A stretch of DNA of 55,459 bases from JAKFEW01 sp036675505 (GCA_036675505.1 JAKFEW010000039.1:1-55459); one strand, 5' to 3'; positions 27,854-36,182 are shown, numbered from the stretch's first letter. The notes: a model not told the origin generated them from the sequence alone. A program made the numbers and translations.

Positions 27854-27979
27854 GTGACTGATATCGAGGGTCTCGCGAACTGGATGCGTACCTCGCGTAA
27901 CATAACGATATTCACTAAAGCGGGACCATCGACCGAGTCGGGAGCAATGCGCGGCGTTTCGGTCGAACGACGGCCATAG
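27854..27979 (+). repeat. Sirtuin-start mini-element copy 1 (41-codon ORF)
   Basis: GTG 27854 to TAG 27979. The peptide has IEGLANWM, then ITIFTKAGPSTESG, then AMRGVSVERRP. It aligns residue for residue with the other copies, but carries K for G in the GAG loop and P for M. It stands 78 bp after the VOC stub and about 200 bp before the DUF2778-like gene, in an otherwise empty 408-bp gap. It is one of the most diverged copies at synonymous sites. Confidence 0.8.
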
Positions 27980-28183
27980 CCCGTCAGAAGCCGGTTCCAA
28001 CCTCGTGTCCGTGATGACCCCGCGGGGGGCGAGGCCAGAGCGGCGGCCCCATGCGCCGCTTTCAGCCGCTTCCGCGGGCCTGGCTGTAGACATCAAAGCT
28101 TCATTAAGTGTTCGTCAAAGGAGGCAAGGCGCCGCCTCGCCCCCGCGATGTACCAAAGGTCTTCCGCGCCATAAGGGGGTCCG

Positions 28184-29152
28184 ATGTCTGGGATCAGCGA
28201 CACGCAACGCACGGCGGGCGGGAGGCTCCAGCCGCCCACCCGGGTCTCCGGTCAGGGTGATGCGGCGACTGCGGCCGCGACCCCGCCCGTCCCCGGCGCC
28301 GAGGGCCGCACGCCCGGCGTCGAAGACGGCGCCCTGCCGCCCCAGCGCGGGGCCCCGAGCCGCATCGGCTTGCCGGCGGTGGCCCCGGTGTCGGCCGCCA
28401 AGCCGGGCGGCGAGCCCGTTCCGCCCTACGGCGAGACCTTCAGCGGCAAGAGCTACGTCAAGGATGGCAGCGACCCCGCCATGCTCAAGCTGATGGCCCG
28501 GGCGGTCGCGGCCGACCCCCAGCTCGCGAACAGCGACCTCGCGAAGAACGTGGCCGCAGGCTCGGTCGGCGCGGACGACGTGAAGGCGCTGCAGCGGCAC
28601 CTGGAGTCGAAGGGCTACTCCGTGGGCTCGAAGGGCGTCGACGGCAAGTTCGGTCCGAACACCCACGCCGCCCTCGCGGGGCTGCTGACCGGCGCCCCCC
28701 CGAAGGCGCCGGCCGGCAACGACGCCAAGCCCCCTGGCCAGGACCCGAAGGTCTCGGAGGTCAAGAAGCCCCCCGCCGGCGCGGAGCCGGGCACGGCCGT
28801 GTACGACGTCTCGTCGGCCACCGTGACCCTGCCGGACGGCACCGTTCTCGAGGCCCACTCCGGCCGCGGCGCCGCGCAGGACGATCCGAACTCGTCCCGC
28901 CTCCGGAACCGGGGGACCACGCCGGCGGGCCTCTACAAACTCACGCCGCGCGAAGCCCGGTTCCACGGCGTTGCGGCGCTGCGGCTCACCCCGATCAGCG
29001 GCAACCAGCATGGGCGCGACGGCTTCCTCGCGCACAGCTACATGCTCGGACCGCGCGGCGAGTCCCACGGCTGCGTGGTCTTCAAGAGCTACCCGGCGTT
29101 CCTGAAGGCCTACAATAGCGGGCAGATCAACCAGATCCGGATCGTCCCGTAG
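28184..29152 (+). CDS. Peptidoglycan-binding plus DUF2778/L,D-transpeptidase-like protein (Tlde1-type)
   Basis: 322 residues from ATG 28184 (AAGGGGG site). No signal peptide. A disordered Pro/Ala-rich N-terminus is followed by a peptidoglycan-binding repeat near residues 125-165 (DDVKALQRHLESKGYSVG, VDGKFGPNTHAAL) and a C-terminal domain. The C-terminal domain has GTTPAGLYKL, NQHGRDGFLAH and MLGPRGESHGCVVFKSYPAF. The H...SHGCV pattern is the catalytic His/Cys of DUF2778, the fold of the T6SS effector Tlde1. A cell-wall-active enzyme is likely. Lack of a signal peptide fits delivery by a contractile or other export system, but no T6SS gene is in the window. No immunity protein is recognisable; the next downstream element is sirtuin copy 2. 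Confidence 0.75.
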   Translation: MSGISDTQRTAGGRLQPPTRVSGQGDAATAAATPPVPGAEGRTPGVEDGALPPQRGAPSRIGLPAVAPVSAAKPGGEPVPPYGETFSGKSYVKDGSDPAMLKLMARAVAADPQLANSDLAKNVAAGSVGADDVKALQRHLESKGYSVGSKGVDGKFGPNTHAALAGLLTGAPPKAPAGNDAKPPGQDPKVSEVKKPPAGAEPGTAVYDVSSATVTLPDGTVLEAHSGRGAAQDDPNSSRLRNRGTTPAGLYKLTPREARFHGVAALRLTPISGNQHGRDGFLAHSYMLGPRGESHGCVVFKSYPAFLKAYNSGQINQIRIVP

Positions 29153-29165
29153 CCAGGGTTCGACG

Positions 29166-29339
29166 ATGCGGGAGGTCAAGGCGCTGGCGGACTTGGTCCG
29201 GAACGCGCACGCTGCGGTGAGCTTCACCGCTGCCGGCATGTCCACCGAGTCGGGAGCAACAGACGGTGTTTCGGTCGAACGGCTGCGAAGGCCTGCCACG
29301 GCCAGGTCGGCAGGGCGCTCCACCCCCCCATGTTGTTGA
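29166..29339 (+). repeat. Sirtuin-start mini-element copy 2 (57-codon ORF)
   Basis: ATG 29166, 13 bp after the stop of the DUF2778-like gene, to TGA 29339. The peptide has KALADLVRNAHAAVSF, TAAGMSTESG, ATDGVSVERL and then a longer basic tail rich in R, A and S. From 29224 onward it is antisense to the end of the minus-strand gene. The DNA tail GTTTCGGTCGAACG is shared with copy 1. Confidence 0.85.
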
Positions 29340-29922
29340 AGAAATAGACCACACGAGCCTTGTCCCCCGATTGGCCGATCCCGAAGAGGACGGCGTGGGT
29401 GGGGCCGACCAGGTAAACCAGGACGCCGTAGGTGTAAGCGTCCGGCGGCGCCGCATCAGGCATGCGGCCCGGCCCGACGACGAGCGACTCCACCACCTTC
29501 CAGTCCGCGTACCGGCCCGTGCCGGCCTGCAGCTCGGCGAGGGTCGGCAAGACCGACGGCAGGTGGTCGTGGACAAGCCGGATCGGCCTGGGCGGGTCCG
29601 CCCAAGGGTTGGGCGGCAGGCGGCGACCGGGCAGGTAGTTCCCGGGCCCGGTCAGCTCCGCCTCCACCTCCCGGGCGCTGGGGTACCGATAACAGCAGTC
29701 CTGATCCAAGGTGTACGCCAGCAGCCCTTCCCAGACCGTCTTCCCGTGCTCTCGCAACTGGGCGTTCCGGCGCTCCTCCACCCTCTCTGTGGCGTACCAC
29801 ATCCAGGCAGCGGACCCAGCGGAAACCGCAAGCAGCGCGGTCACGAGGATGGGAACGCCCCATCTCGGCCGGGCGGCCGTGGGCCCGGACGGAGGTGGTG
29901 GGGTGGGCCTGTGGTCGCTCAA
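29224..29922 (-). CDS. One-TM hypothetical protein, pseudopilin-like, with 3' end inside mini-element copy 2
   Basis: Start TTG 29922 is chosen because GGGAG lies 8 nt upstream; an ATG at 29985 lacks a site. The 232-residue product has a Pro-rich N-terminus, one transmembrane helix (GVPILVTALLAVSAGSAAW) and a helix leading into an outer domain (KTVWEGLLAYTLDQDCCYRY, then PPNPWADPPRP). This is loosely like a type II pseudopilin but without a prepilin peptidase site. The sensible part ends near VVYFFNNMGGWSALP. The last 25-30 residues are antisense to the sirtuin mini-element, so the native C-terminus was probably lost on its insertion. Confidence 0.6.
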   Translation of the reverse strand: MSDHRPTPPPPSGPTAARPRWGVPILVTALLAVSAGSAAWMWYATERVEERRNAQLREHGKTVWEGLLAYTLDQDCCYRYPSAREVEAELTGPGNYLPGRRLPPNPWADPPRPIRLVHDHLPSVLPTLAELQAGTGRYADWKVVESLVVGPGRMPDAAPPDAYTYGVLVYLVGPTHAVLFGIGQSGDKARVVYFFNNMGGWSALPTWPWQAFAAVRPKHRLLLPTRWTCRQR

Positions 29923-29993
29923 GGCGCTGTCTCCCTTCAGCCGCGAACGCACATGACTTCCCGTCGACCAGCTTGGTCCAAACACGGCCAGCC

Positions 29994-30077
29994 GACCACG
30001 CCTGGAACGCCATCGACAGCTACGTCTACGGGTTCACGCTCCAGAAGCTGAACTTCCCGTTCGCGCCCGCGGGGCTT
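29994..30077 (+). pseudogene. C-terminal fragment of a TetR-family regulator
   Basis: The frame upstream of the MalT-type gene reads DHAWNAIDSYVYGFTLQKL and then NFPFAPAG. This is the helix and ending typical of TetR_C-type ligand domains (AWxALDSYVYGFxLQE). No DNA-binding half is present. It is in the same frame as, and about 45 bp upstream of, the regulator start at 30123, so it is easily mistaken for an N-terminal extension of that gene. Confidence 0.6.
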
Positions 30078-30122
30078 GCGCAGCGCCGCCCCGGCCGTTT
30101 GCCAGGCCCGCGTCGCCGTGAC

Positions 30123-32777
30123 ATGATCGCCCCGATGCCGACGCCCGTGCTGGTTACCAAGCTCTTCATCCCGCCGGCGCGGCCCGAGGTGATCGCCCGT
30201 CCCCGGCTGCTCGAGCGGCTGGACGAAGGGCTTGCCCGGAAGCTGACGCTCGTCTCGGCGCCCGCGGGGTTCGGCAAGAGCACGCTGGTCGCGAGCTGGG
30301 CCGCGCGGTGCGGCCGCCCGGCCGCCTGGCTGTCGCTGGACGCGGGCGACAACGACCCCATCCGCTTCCTGACCTACCTGATCGCCGCCGTGCGGACCGT
30401 CGCCCCCAGCATGGGCGAAGGCGCGCTGACCGCGCTCCAGGCCCCCCGGCCCGCCTCGCCCGCGTCGGTCCTGCCGTCGCTCGTCAACGAGCTCACGACC
30501 CTCCCGCACGGCATCGTGCTCGTGCTCGACGACTACCACGTGATCGACGCCCGGCCGGTCGACGAGGCCCTCGCGTTCCTGCTCGAGCACCTGCCGCCGC
30601 AGGTCCACCTGCTCGTCGCCAGCCGCGAGGATCCGCCCTGGCCGTTGGCCCGGCTGCGCACCCGCGGCCAGCTCGGCGAGCTGCGGGCCGCGGACCTGCG
30701 GTTCACCGCGGCCGAAGCCGCCGAGTTCCTCAACGCCTTGACGGGCTTCACCCTCGCCGCCAGCGACGTCGCGGCCCTGGAGGAACGCACCGAGGGCTGG
30801 ATCGCGGGGCTGCAGCTGGCCGCGATCTCCATGCGGGGACATGCGGACGTCGGCGCCTTCATCCGCTCGTTCACCGGCAGCCACCGGTTCGTCATGGACT
30901 ACCTGGTCGAGGAGGTCCTGGGCCAGCAGCCCGCCAGCGTCCAGGCGTTCCTGCTGCGCTCGTCGATCCTCGAGGCGCTGTGCGGCTCCCTCTGCGACGC
31001 CGTCCTGGGCGACCCACCCGGCTCCGGGCAGGCGTCCCTCGCGTACCTCGAGCGCGCCAACCTGTTCCTCGTTCCCCTGGACGACGAGCGGCGTTGGTAC
31101 CGCTACCACCACCTCTTCGCGGAGTTGCTGCGGCAACGGCTCCGCCAGGGTGCGGCGCCGCCGAGCGGGGTCGACGCCGTGCCGGTGACCGAGCTCCACG
31201 GCCGGGCCAGCGCCTGGTACGAGGCCAACGGGATGGAGGTCGAGGCTTTCCGGCATGCGGCGGCGGCCGACGACTTCGCGCGGGCGGAGGCCTTGATCGA
31301 GGGCAACGGGCTGCCCTTGCAGCTGCGCGGCGCCGCCGCGCCCGTGCTCGGCTGGCTCGAGTCGCTGCCGGCGGCCGCCATGGATGCCCGGCCCTCCTTG
31401 TGGGTGACGTACGCGGCCACGCTGATGTACGGCGGGCGCCACAACGCCGTCGAGCGGCGCCTCGTCTCGGCCGAAGCCGCCCTGCGTGGCCAGGCGCCCA
31501 GCGCGGACACCCGGGATCTCTCCGGGCGCATCGCGTTGCTCCGCGCCACGCTGGCGGTCATGCAGAACGACCCGGCGGTCATGATCGACCAGTCGCGGCG
31601 CGCCCTGGCCTGCTTACGCCCCGACAACCTCGTGCACCGCTCGGCGGCGGCCTGGTCGCTGGGTTGCGCCCACCAGTTCCAGGGCGATCGGGCGGCGGCC
31701 CGCGAGGTCTACCACGAGGTCATCGCCGCGGGGCGCGCGACGGGGAACTCCCTCTACACGATCGCGGCGACCGTCAACCTGGGCCAGGTCCAGGAAGCGG
31801 ACAACGCGTTTTCGCAGGCCGTGGCGACCTACCGGCGCGTGCTCGAGCTGGTCGGCGAGCCGGCGCAAGCCATCGGGTGCCAGGCGCACCTGGGCCTCGC
31901 GCGCATCGCCTATGAAAAGAACGAGCTGGCCATCGCCGAGCACCACGGCCGGCGGTACGCGGAGCTGACCCAACGGATGGAGAGCATCGACTCCTTCGCG
32001 TCCTATGCCGTGTTCCGCGCCCGCCTCCACCTCGCCCAGGGCGACGAGCGGGCCGCCGCCGCGATCCTCGAAGAGGCCGAGGGCTTTGTCCACCAGCACG
32101 GCTTCGCCTTCCGGATGCCGGACATCGCCGCGGCCCAGGTGGTCACGCTGCTTCGCGGAGGGGCGCCGGCGGCGGCCGAGCAGCGGGCCCGCGCCCACGG
32201 CCTCCTGCTCGCCCAGGCACGGGTATCCCTGGCCCAGGGCGACGCTTCCGGCGCGCTCGCCTTGCTGGAGCCGCTGCGCAGGTACGCCGACGCCCGTGCG
32301 TGGCATGACGCCCGGCTCGCCATGATGGTGCTGCAGGCGCTCGCCCTCGAGGCGCAAGGCGCGACGGCGGCGGCCATCGCGGTGCTGGGCGAGGCGTTGG
32401 CGCTGGCCGAGCCGGGCGGCCTCGTGCGCACCTTCCTCGACGAAGGCCCGCCGATGGCGCGGCTGCTGTCGGCGGCGGCCGCACGAGAAGGCCTCCCGGC
32501 ATACGGCCGCAAGGTGTTGGCGGCCCTCGAGCCGGAAGGGGCGGCGCGCCCTTCCTCCCCGGCTTCGCCCCGTATCGGGGCCGATGACCTGAGCGAACGC
32601 GAGCTCGAGGTGCTCCGGCTCGTCGCCCGAGGGCTCTCGAACCACGACATCTGCCAGCGCCTCTTCCTGGCCTTGAGCACCGTGAAGGGGCACAACATGA
32701 AGATCTTCGAGAAGCTCCGGGTCAGACGGCGGACCGAAGCGGTGGCCCGGGCCCGCGAGCTGGGGCTCGTCGAGTAG
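30123..32777 (+). CDS. MalT-type LuxR-family ATP-dependent transcriptional regulator
   Basis: 884 residues. The start VLVTKLFIPPARPEVIARPR is typical of the family, which rules out the longer upstream frame; ATG 30135 is an alternative. An NB-ARC/STAND ATPase follows with Walker A APAGFGKST (about residues 45-53) and Walker B IVLVLDDYHVID. A winged helix and a long TPR-like sensor region come next, then a C-terminal LuxR helix-turn-helix (about 823-882: LSERELEVLRLVARGLSNHD, then STVKGHNMKIFEKL). These proteins bind inducer and ATP, oligomerise and activate promoters. Likely target: the DUF4386 gene 155 bp downstream, a common pairing. Confidence 0.9.
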   Translation: MIAPMPTPVLVTKLFIPPARPEVIARPRLLERLDEGLARKLTLVSAPAGFGKSTLVASWAARCGRPAAWLSLDAGDNDPIRFLTYLIAAVRTVAPSMGEGALTALQAPRPASPASVLPSLVNELTTLPHGIVLVLDDYHVIDARPVDEALAFLLEHLPPQVHLLVASREDPPWPLARLRTRGQLGELRAADLRFTAAEAAEFLNALTGFTLAASDVAALEERTEGWIAGLQLAAISMRGHADVGAFIRSFTGSHRFVMDYLVEEVLGQQPASVQAFLLRSSILEALCGSLCDAVLGDPPGSGQASLAYLERANLFLVPLDDERRWYRYHHLFAELLRQRLRQGAAPPSGVDAVPVTELHGRASAWYEANGMEVEAFRHAAAADDFARAEALIEGNGLPLQLRGAAAPVLGWLESLPAAAMDARPSLWVTYAATLMYGGRHNAVERRLVSAEAALRGQAPSADTRDLSGRIALLRATLAVMQNDPAVMIDQSRRALACLRPDNLVHRSAAAWSLGCAHQFQGDRAAAREVYHEVIAAGRATGNSLYTIAATVNLGQVQEADNAFSQAVATYRRVLELVGEPAQAIGCQAHLGLARIAYEKNELAIAEHHGRRYAELTQRMESIDSFASYAVFRARLHLAQGDERAAAAILEEAEGFVHQHGFAFRMPDIAAAQVVTLLRGGAPAAAEQRARAHGLLLAQARVSLAQGDASGALALLEPLRRYADARAWHDARLAMMVLQALALEAQGATAAAIAVLGEALALAEPGGLVRTFLDEGPPMARLLSAAAAREGLPAYGRKVLAALEPEGAARPSSPASPRIGADDLSERELEVLRLVARGLSNHDICQRLFLALSTVKGHNMKIFEKLRVRRRTEAVARARELGLVE

Positions 32778-32932
32778 GGACGGTCGGTCCCCCGAGGCCC
32801 TCCCGCCGAACCATACCTCGGGCCCATACTTTAGTCGCTACCCCGCCGTACCACGGGTCGGCTACGCTCCTCCTACATCGGGCGCGCTGCTTCGATGTCG
32901 CCGACCCCGGCGCAGCAGCCAGGAGGGCAACC

Positions 32933-33688
32933 ATGACGACCAGCGGAACCACCACGGCCCGGGCCCCGAACGCCCGGAGCGCAGCGTCGGCCTCGTCGCC
33001 GGGCGCGCGCCCGGCGTACGGGCGGGTGATCGGCGCGCTCTTCCTCGCGGGGTTCGTGGTCTACGGCGGCGGCTTCGCCCTGGTATCGTCCGCCCTCGCC
33101 CCGCCCGGCTTCCTCGCGACGATGCCGGCCCACCAGGCCACGTTGGTCCTCGGCGCCTTCCTGATGCTGCTGAACATGGCGGTGGACCTGGGGAAGGGCG
33201 TGCTGTTCTTCCCCATCCTCGCGCCCCATGGCGAGCGGACCGCGCTGGGCTACCTCGTCGCGCTGGTCGTCCAGGTGGTCTTGTTGGGGATCGGCGCGGT
33301 CGGCCTGCTCATGCTCGTGCCGTTGAGCCGCCACGGCCTCGACGCCGGCGGCGTGGGCCCCGCGTGGGCTACGGCGATGGGCGCCGTGCTAATCGAGGGA
33401 AACGCGATGGCCTACCAGGTCGGCCAGGCGACGCTCGGCGTGGGGGGGGCCTTCATGTGCGCCCTGCTCCTACGCGCCCGCCTGCTCCCGCGGCCCTTGG
33501 CGACCTGGGGCGTGATCGGCTACGCGATCCACGTGGCGGGCGCCGTCGCCGAGGTCTTCGGCCTCCATATCAGCCTGGTGCTCTTGATCCCCGGTGGGCT
33601 CTTCGAGCTGGCGCTGGGGCTGTGGCTCCTCGCCAAGGGCTTCGAGCCACGCTCCCACGCTGGTTCCTCGGCCCATGCCGCGGCCTAG
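32933..33688 (+). CDS. DUF4386-family membrane protein
   Basis: 251 residues from ATG 32933 with AGGAGGG upstream. Six hydrophobic segments, including VIGALFLAGFVVYGGGFALV, TLVLGAFLMLLNMAVDLGKG, LGYLVALVVQVVLLGIGAVG and MCALLLRARLLPRPLATW. This matches DUF4386, an inner-membrane family of unknown function often placed beside LuxR/MalT or TetR regulators. First gene of a run of four small genes (32933-35168). Confidence 0.8.
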   Translation: MTTSGTTTARAPNARSAASASSPGARPAYGRVIGALFLAGFVVYGGGFALVSSALAPPGFLATMPAHQATLVLGAFLMLLNMAVDLGKGVLFFPILAPHGERTALGYLVALVVQVVLLGIGAVGLLMLVPLSRHGLDAGGVGPAWATAMGAVLIEGNAMAYQVGQATLGVGGAFMCALLLRARLLPRPLATWGVIGYAIHVAGAVAEVFGLHISLVLLIPGGLFELALGLWLLAKGFEPRSHAGSSAHAAA

Positions 33689-33698
33689 CGGCGCCCCC

Positions 33699-33944
33699 AT
33701 GGAATACCGGCTCAGGCTCCGCGGGCACCTGGCCGGCGATTGGACGGCCTGGTTCGAAGGCCTGGTCGTCACGCTCGAGGCGGACGGCGACACGCTCTTG
33801 ACCGGTCCCGTCGCCGATCAGGCCGCCTTGCACGGCTTGCTGCGGAAAGTCCGCGATCTCGGAATCACCTTGGTTTCCGTCGATTTCATCGAGCGAGACC
33901 CACCCGTTGCACCCCTGATCGAAAGATCACCTGAACAGGAGTGA
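33699..33944 (+). CDS. Small conserved hypothetical protein
   Basis: 81 residues from ATG 33699, 10 bp after the DUF4386 stop. The sequence (YRLRLRGHLAGDWTAWFEGL, VVTLEADGDTLLTGPVADQA, ALHGLLRKVRDLGITLVSV) is a small alpha/beta protein. I recall proteins of this kind beside MalT-type regulators, usually about 80 residues with the ALHGLLxKVRDLG helix, but their function is not known. Cytoplasmic, no export signal. Confidence 0.75.
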   Translation: MEYRLRLRGHLAGDWTAWFEGLVVTLEADGDTLLTGPVADQAALHGLLRKVRDLGITLVSVDFIERDPPVAPLIERSPEQE

Positions 33945-33949
33945 ACCCC

Positions 33950-34375
33950 ATGAAGAAGCTCGGTATCGCCATTCTGCTCGGCGCCGCGACGATGCTCTCG
34001 GCCTGCGCCCACAACCTCGCCGTGAAGAAGGACAGCGACCGCATCTACCTGAACACCGACCTGAAGGCGGTCACGCTCTCCGCCGTGCAGGCGATCAACG
34101 CGTCGAACCTCGCGGTCCAGTCGACCCACAACCCCGTGAGCGGCATGGTGGTGATCGCGGCGCGCGGCACGGAGAACACGCTCATGCGGATCGAGGCCCC
34201 CAAGCTCACGCTGACCCTCTCCGAGGTGGACCCGAGCCGCATCCGCGTGGAAGCGACGGCGATCCTGCCCGGCCAGTCGGCCGACTTCGGGCTGACCGGC
34301 GGCATGATCGACGACGTCCTCCGGTCGATGGACGCGAAGCACGATGTCGCGGGCCAGGCGCCCCGGGCCAAGTGA
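33950..34375 (+). CDS. Small lipoprotein, hypothetical
   Basis: 141 residues from ATG 33950 (AGGAG site; GTG 33941 would lack one). The signal peptide MKKLGIAILLGAATMLSAC ends in a lipobox. The mature part (LNTDLKAVTLSAVQAINASN, VSGMVVIAARGTENTLMRIE, RIRVEATAILPGQSADFGLT) is an alpha/beta domain resembling DUF3568-type lipoproteins. Probably anchored in the envelope. It ends 1 bp before the DUF2306 gene. Confidence 0.75.
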   Translation: MKKLGIAILLGAATMLSACAHNLAVKKDSDRIYLNTDLKAVTLSAVQAINASNLAVQSTHNPVSGMVVIAARGTENTLMRIEAPKLTLTLSEVDPSRIRVEATAILPGQSADFGLTGGMIDDVLRSMDAKHDVAGQAPRAK

Positions 34376-34376
34376 C

Positions 34377-35168
34377 ATGACGACCCTCGCCAAGCCCGAA
34401 GCCCCGCCGATCCCGGCGGCCGAGCGGTTCCTGGTGGGCGGCCTGCTCCTGCTCACCGTCCTGCCCGCGCTCGGCGGGCTGGTGCGCCTGCAGCACGTCG
34501 GCGGGGGCGTGGCGGCGGCGGAGAACGCGCGGTTCCTCGCCGACCCGTTCCCCGTCGTGTTCCATGTCCTCTTCTCGTTGGCCTACGCCATCCTCGGGGC
34601 GTTCCAGTTCTCGGCCGGCTTCCGCCGCCGCTACCCGCGGTGGCACCGGTCGGCCGGGAAGGCGCTGGTGTTCGCCGGCCTGGTCGTCGCGCTCTCCGGG
34701 GTGTGGATGACCGTGGCGTACCCCGTCACGAAGGCCGAGGGCGGCCTCCCCGGCTTCGACGGCTGGGCCGTCTACGGGATGCGGCTGGTGGTCGGCGTGG
34801 CGATGGCCTGGTTCCTGCTCCTCGGCGTGGCCGCGATCCGCAAGCGCGACGTCGCGGCCCATGAAGCCTGGATGATCCGCGCCTACGCCCTGGCCCTGGG
34901 CGCCGGGACGCAGGCGATCACCCACCTTCCCTGGTTCCTCTTCCCGGCGGTCCACGGGGAGCTCGCGCGGGCGCTCGCCATGGGCGCGGGCTGGGCGATC
35001 AACGCCGCGGTGGCCGAGTGGATCATCGAGCGGCGATGTCGCCCGAGCCGGGGCCAATACCCGGGTTTCCGCTCTGAGCGCCGGAATGGCGGTCAGGCCA
35101 CGCTGACGCCTCGGAAAGACGGAACGGAGACCGTCGTCACCGGTAGCAGCTCGCGAGATTTCGCCTGA
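34377..35168 (+). CDS. DUF2306-family membrane protein with an altered C-terminus
   Basis: 263 residues from ATG 34377. The membrane core (FLVGGLLLLTVLPALGGLV, FHVLFSLAYAILGAFQFSAG, ALVFAGLVVALSGVWMTVA, RLVVGVAMAWFLLLGVAAI) with HRSAGK and HEAWMIRAYAL matches DUF2306. After WIIERRC the sequence turns into low-complexity SERRNGGQATLTPRKDG to the stop at 35166. A further in-frame segment follows that stop (next entry). The last about 35 residues may not be native. Confidence 0.75.
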   Translation: MTTLAKPEAPPIPAAERFLVGGLLLLTVLPALGGLVRLQHVGGGVAAAENARFLADPFPVVFHVLFSLAYAILGAFQFSAGFRRRYPRWHRSAGKALVFAGLVVALSGVWMTVAYPVTKAEGGLPGFDGWAVYGMRLVVGVAMAWFLLLGVAAIRKRDVAAHEAWMIRAYALALGAGTQAITHLPWFLFPAVHGELARALAMGAGWAINAAVAEWIIERRCRPSRGQYPGFRSERRNGGQATLTPRKDGTETVVTGSSSRDFA

Positions 35169-35344
35169 GCGGACATCGAGAAGGTCAAGGAACGCTTCAA
35201 GGAGGCGGAAGCGGACTACAAGCGGCGGACCCAGCAGGCCAAGGAATGCAAGCCATGAGCAAGGTAAAGGCCACCAATACAGCGAACGCCAAGGTTGAAT
35301 CCGACACGCCCTCGAAGAAAGCCGCCCCCAAGCACGCCAAATAG
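35169..35344 (+). other. Gene remnants: coiled-coil tail fragment and a 29-codon Lys/Ala-rich ORF
   Basis: Directly after the DUF2306 stop the same frame reads DIEKVKERFKEAEADY, KRRTQQAKECKP and stops at 35258: an isolated helical tail with no start codon. Its TGA overlaps ATG 35255, which opens a 29-residue ORF (MSKVKATNTANAKVES, then KKAAPKHAK, stop 35344). Neither resembles a complete protein. The pattern of ATGA-linked short frames repeats elsewhere in this region. Confidence 0.4.
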
Positions 35345-35348
35345 AACA

Positions 35349-35536
35349 GTGGAAGCTGATTCGTCAGCCCGATTCAAGCGCTGGCCGGCTGGCTCGAAAA
35401 CGCGCTCGCGGTAACGGTCTTCACCGGCGCCGGCATGTCCACCGAGTCGGGACCAATGAGCGTACTATCAGTCGAACGCCTGGAAACCCAAGTACCATCA
35501 GGGCCTTGCAAAAGCAGCGTCGCTCGAAGGTGGTAG
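35349..35536 (+). repeat. Sirtuin-start mini-element copy 3 (frameshifted near its start)
   Basis: GTG 35349 aligns with the start of copy 6. Copy 3 has 19 rather than 20 nt before the shared CCCGATTCA, so one base is missing and the sirtuin frame is entered only from about 35360. That frame reads SPIQALAGWLENALAVTVFT, GAGMSTESG, PMSVLSVERL, then a tail of about 20 residues to TAG 35536. The GTG frame itself ends at 35414. It lies 3 bp upstream of the gene at 35540. Confidence 0.8.
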
Positions 35537-35539
35537 CCG

Positions 35540-36163
35540 GTGGATGACGCCTGGGCCGACCTCGTCACCACCTTGAACTACCTGGGAGCGTACCAGGACG
35601 AGTCTCATGGAGATACGCTCTATGTCATAAGCCGCGTCCTCCGGAGAGGAGGTTTCCAACCTTCCCAGCGAGAATTGCTGTCGGATGCCCGCGCGCGGAT
35701 CGCCAAGGTCGATTCGCCGTTCCGCTCGCTGATTCTCGGTGCCATCGACCAGGCGCTCGACCTGGAAGAACGCGAAATCTTCGTCCTCGAGCGATACGAC
35801 GGCTCACGCGTGTGGGAAGCCGCCATCCGGTGGAATAACGTCGCGAGCCCCTACGCCTGGCATGACAGCTGGCATGAAGCCGGCGTCGCCCTGGTAGGCG
35901 GGGCCGGCGAGGTCTTCGGCCTCTCGCTCGCGACGGGCGACGTGTTCTTCCACGCGGAGCTCTGCGGCTACTTCCAGTCGCTCTACGTCGTCTCGAGCGG
36001 CGACCTGCTGGTCATCCTGGACGGCCAGTGCGTCAGCGTCTACGACAAGCACCTCGACCTGCGTTGTTGGATTTGCTTGCGGGCCATGACCTCGGGTAAG
36101 GTACCGTCCAGCCGCAATGACGAACCTTGCGAGCGTACGAGCGCGGCTCGCGAGGTACAATGA
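35540..36163 (+). CDS. Hypothetical protein, mostly intact, tail uncertain
   Basis: 207 residues from GTG 35540 (AAGGTGG upstream). The N-terminal part is helical (DDAWADLVTTLNYLGAYQDE; FQPSQRELLSDARARIAKV; ILGAIDQALDLEEREIFVLE). The second part is beta-rich (GVALVGGAGEVFGLSLATGD, VFFHAELCGYFQSLYVVSSG, LVILDGQCVSVYDKHLDL), with propeller-like or cupin-like strands. After HLDL the sequence turns irregular (RCWICLRAMTSGKV), so the C-terminus may be foreign. No family recognised. It follows mini-element copy 3. Confidence 0.55.
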   Translation: MDDAWADLVTTLNYLGAYQDESHGDTLYVISRVLRRGGFQPSQRELLSDARARIAKVDSPFRSLILGAIDQALDLEEREIFVLERYDGSRVWEAAIRWNNVASPYAWHDSWHEAGVALVGGAGEVFGLSLATGDVFFHAELCGYFQSLYVVSSGDLLVILDGQCVSVYDKHLDLRCWICLRAMTSGKVPSSRNDEPCERTSAAREVQ

Positions 36164-36182
36164 GGGAAGCAAGGAGACTCCC

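Noticed and set aside
29895..30122. An N-terminal extension of the MalT-type regulator
   Set aside because: The added residues contain a TetR C-terminal fragment; the family normally starts at VLVTKLFIPP.
35349..35414. A 21-codon peptide from GTG 35349
   Set aside because: It is the shifted frame of mini-element copy 3 and has no sirtuin or other similarity.
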